Positions 61,324 to 62,381 of a DNA stretch of 62,381 bases are shown one piece after another. The position numbers and the translations under genes are program-made. The stretch's first letter is position 1. Every line of letters starts with the position of its first letter. The stretch is from Microscillaceae bacterium (GTDB taxonomy: Bacteria > Bacteroidota > Bacteroidia > Cytophagales > Microscillaceae), in contig JAABSX010000020.1 of assembly GCA_011390205.1 (NCBI GenBank), positions 1 to 62,381 on the forward strand. The letters run 5' to 3'. The notes beneath the pieces were generated by a model that made no database searches, was not told where the DNA came from, and saw only the letters and a list, made by a program, of their open reading frames with translations.

Positions 61324-62381
61324 AGGCTTTTGCGGTTTTTTTTTGGGGGTGGTAGTTTTTTGGGTTTAATATTTTGCTCAGAATCTGCACTGTGATGAGG
61401 TAAGTAGGCTTGACCCCTACCAAGCCCAAGCTGCCCGAAGCAAGTGTACTTCCCGTAACCAGTGGATTATCAGAGGCATAATAGGCATACCTCAGTATGA
61501 CATCTTCCTGAATATTTTTACGAATTTTTACTTCGGCTTGGATGGCTTTTTGGTAGTGAGCGCCTTCCATCTCTAGCCCGATTGCTTGCCATGAGGAGCT
61601 TTTGAAATAATCCAAGACATCTCTATTTTGGAGAGAAGTGCCCAACACAGAAATCATTGGCCCTTCATAGACTGCAATGCCTTGGTCTTTAAAATCTTCT
61701 TTCTTAAAATCATTCTCGAAGGGGTAATTGTCTGCCGTGCCCTCAAATACGTGTGCAGTCGGAATCATAATGTCCCCCTTTTGCCCTTCTAAGATGCCTG
61801 CCTTGCCCATGATAGAGATGGATGCGATGGGCATGTGGTGGTGTTTTTTTTCGGTTTTGAGGGGTTTGAGCAGCTCGTCCATAGTTTCATAGGCTTGCTC
61901 ACCAAAGGCATAATCCATTACTACAATGACGGGTTTTTGCTGCTGGAGGTATTCTTTCTGAATGTGTATTTCGTCAGAGATATCATCTAGGTCTATTTGT
62001 GCTGTATCAAAAATCTGGACGGCAAGGTTTGTACCTGATTCATCTGAGATAGAAATCATTCCGTGGCTGAGGGCATATTTTTTTACTTTTTGGTTGAGTT
62101 GTTCATTGTCAGCTTTGCTTAGCTCTAGGGCGATTTCGGAGATGGATTTAGGTTCTTTAAAAGCATTTTTGAGTGCTGCAGGAGCGTAGAGGCTATTCAT
62201 GACGCTGTGCAAGTTAGCACTGATGATGTGTATGGGTCTTTCTAAGAGTTGTGCATTGAGGAGGGACTTTTTGATATTTTGAGCCCATTTTTCGCCATAG
62301 ATATGCCTTCCGATGCGTTCTCGGAGTGTAGGCGTAAAGGTGATTTCCTTTTCACGCTGCATAAATTCCTCTTCATAGGCA
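61322..62381 (-). CDS. Unknown protein with nucleoside-phosphorylase-like features (5' end outside window)
   Basis: At least 352 residues. The frame is open to the right edge with sense codons before the internal Met at 62362, so the N-terminus is probably missing. VVMDYAFGEQAYETMDELL, MIPTAHVFEGTADNYPFEND and especially AIGLEMEGAHYQKAI, which resembles the EMEGA motif of purine nucleoside phosphorylases and MTA/SAH nucleosidases, suggest that fold. A Lys-rich tail ends the protein. Enzyme activity is inferred from a weak motif only. Confidence 0.6.
   Translation of the reverse strand, partial: AYEEEFMQREKEITFTPTLRERIGRHIYGEKWAQNIKKSLLNAQLLERPIHIISANLHSVMNSLYAPAALKNAFKEPKSISEIALELSKADNEQLNQKVKKYALSHGMISISDESGTNLAVQIFDTAQIDLDDISDEIHIQKEYLQQQKPVIVVMDYAFGEQAYETMDELLKPLKTEKKHHHMPIASISIMGKAGILEGQKGDIMIPTAHVFEGTADNYPFENDFKKEDFKDQGIAVYEGPMISVLGTSLQNRDVLDYFKSSSWQAIGLEMEGAHYQKAIQAEVKIRKNIQEDVILRYAYYASDNPLVTGSTLASGSLGLVGVKPTYLITVQILSKILNPKNYHPQKKTAKA

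Noticed and set aside
1-62381. CRISPR array, prophage or integrative element
   Set aside because: No regularly spaced short repeats, phage structural genes, integrase or transposase genes were seen.

Overview
The window is about 62 kb of chromosomal DNA, roughly 40% G+C, from a member of the Bacteroidota, most likely a Cytophagales-type bacterium. Supporting points are typical Bacteroidota families (DUF2911, DUF3078, DUF4105, two-TM ECF-sigma partner, TPR-type histidine kinase), near absence of Shine-Dalgarno sequences, and several promoters matching the Bacteroidota pattern TTTG-N19/20-TAnnTTTG. I cannot name the genus from sequence alone. Gene density is high and most genes are housekeeping or conserved unknowns.

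Layout. 1-7335: end of an adenylate cyclase, a lipoprotein, a BNR/sortilin-type propeller, a DUF3078 barrel protein, an ECF sigma factor with a membrane partner, and a nested palindromic element. 7406-10660: an MmeI-like single-chain restriction-modification enzyme directly downstream of three tandem tRNA-Glu genes that share one promoter. 10743-21076: cell-wall amidase, ClpB, a DUF433/DUF5615 toxin-antitoxin-like pair, FkbM methyltransferase, FAD oxidoreductase, DUF2911 protein, enoyl-CoA hydratase, SDR, DNA polymerase IV. 21229-25365: TPR histidine kinase, a small protein, TerD and a secreted methyltransferase. 25366-25950: an unusual tRNA locus. 25951-47527: PrmA, a 1613-residue secreted unknown, PlsY, M20 peptidase, NlpC/P60 lipoprotein, subtilisin, J-domain protein, TrpB, rhomboid, GAF histidine kinase, an ETHE1-like/rhodanese enzyme next to a SulP transporter, and a DUF4105 protein. 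47648-62381: dnaJ-grpE, a large TPR membrane protein, gatC-plsC, a lysozyme-like protein, PhaB, Rpe, the E2 subunit of a 2-oxoacid dehydrogenase, a UbiA prenyltransferase, an FKBP isomerase and a truncated unknown.

The most unusual signal is at 25650-25877. A tRNA 3' half (T arm plus 3' acceptor strand) lies upstream of its matching 5' half (5' acceptor strand plus D arm). The two 7-nt acceptor strands are exactly complementary and every canonical tRNA position is filled if the halves are re-joined in the anticodon loop. This looks like a circularly permuted tRNA gene. Fifty nucleotides further on is a tRNA with a leucine-type body and long variable arm but a GAT (isoleucine) anticodon. The two share a seven-base segment that would let them pair with each other. 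The locus ends in a strong terminator before prmA.

The window also holds at least two small non-coding elements that look like miniature transposons: 57160-57399 (terminal inverted repeats with an 8-bp target duplication) and 61111-61270 (perfect 16-bp inverted repeats, Tc1/IS630 style). Two further palindromic elements are less certain (6811-7026 and 24557-24630).
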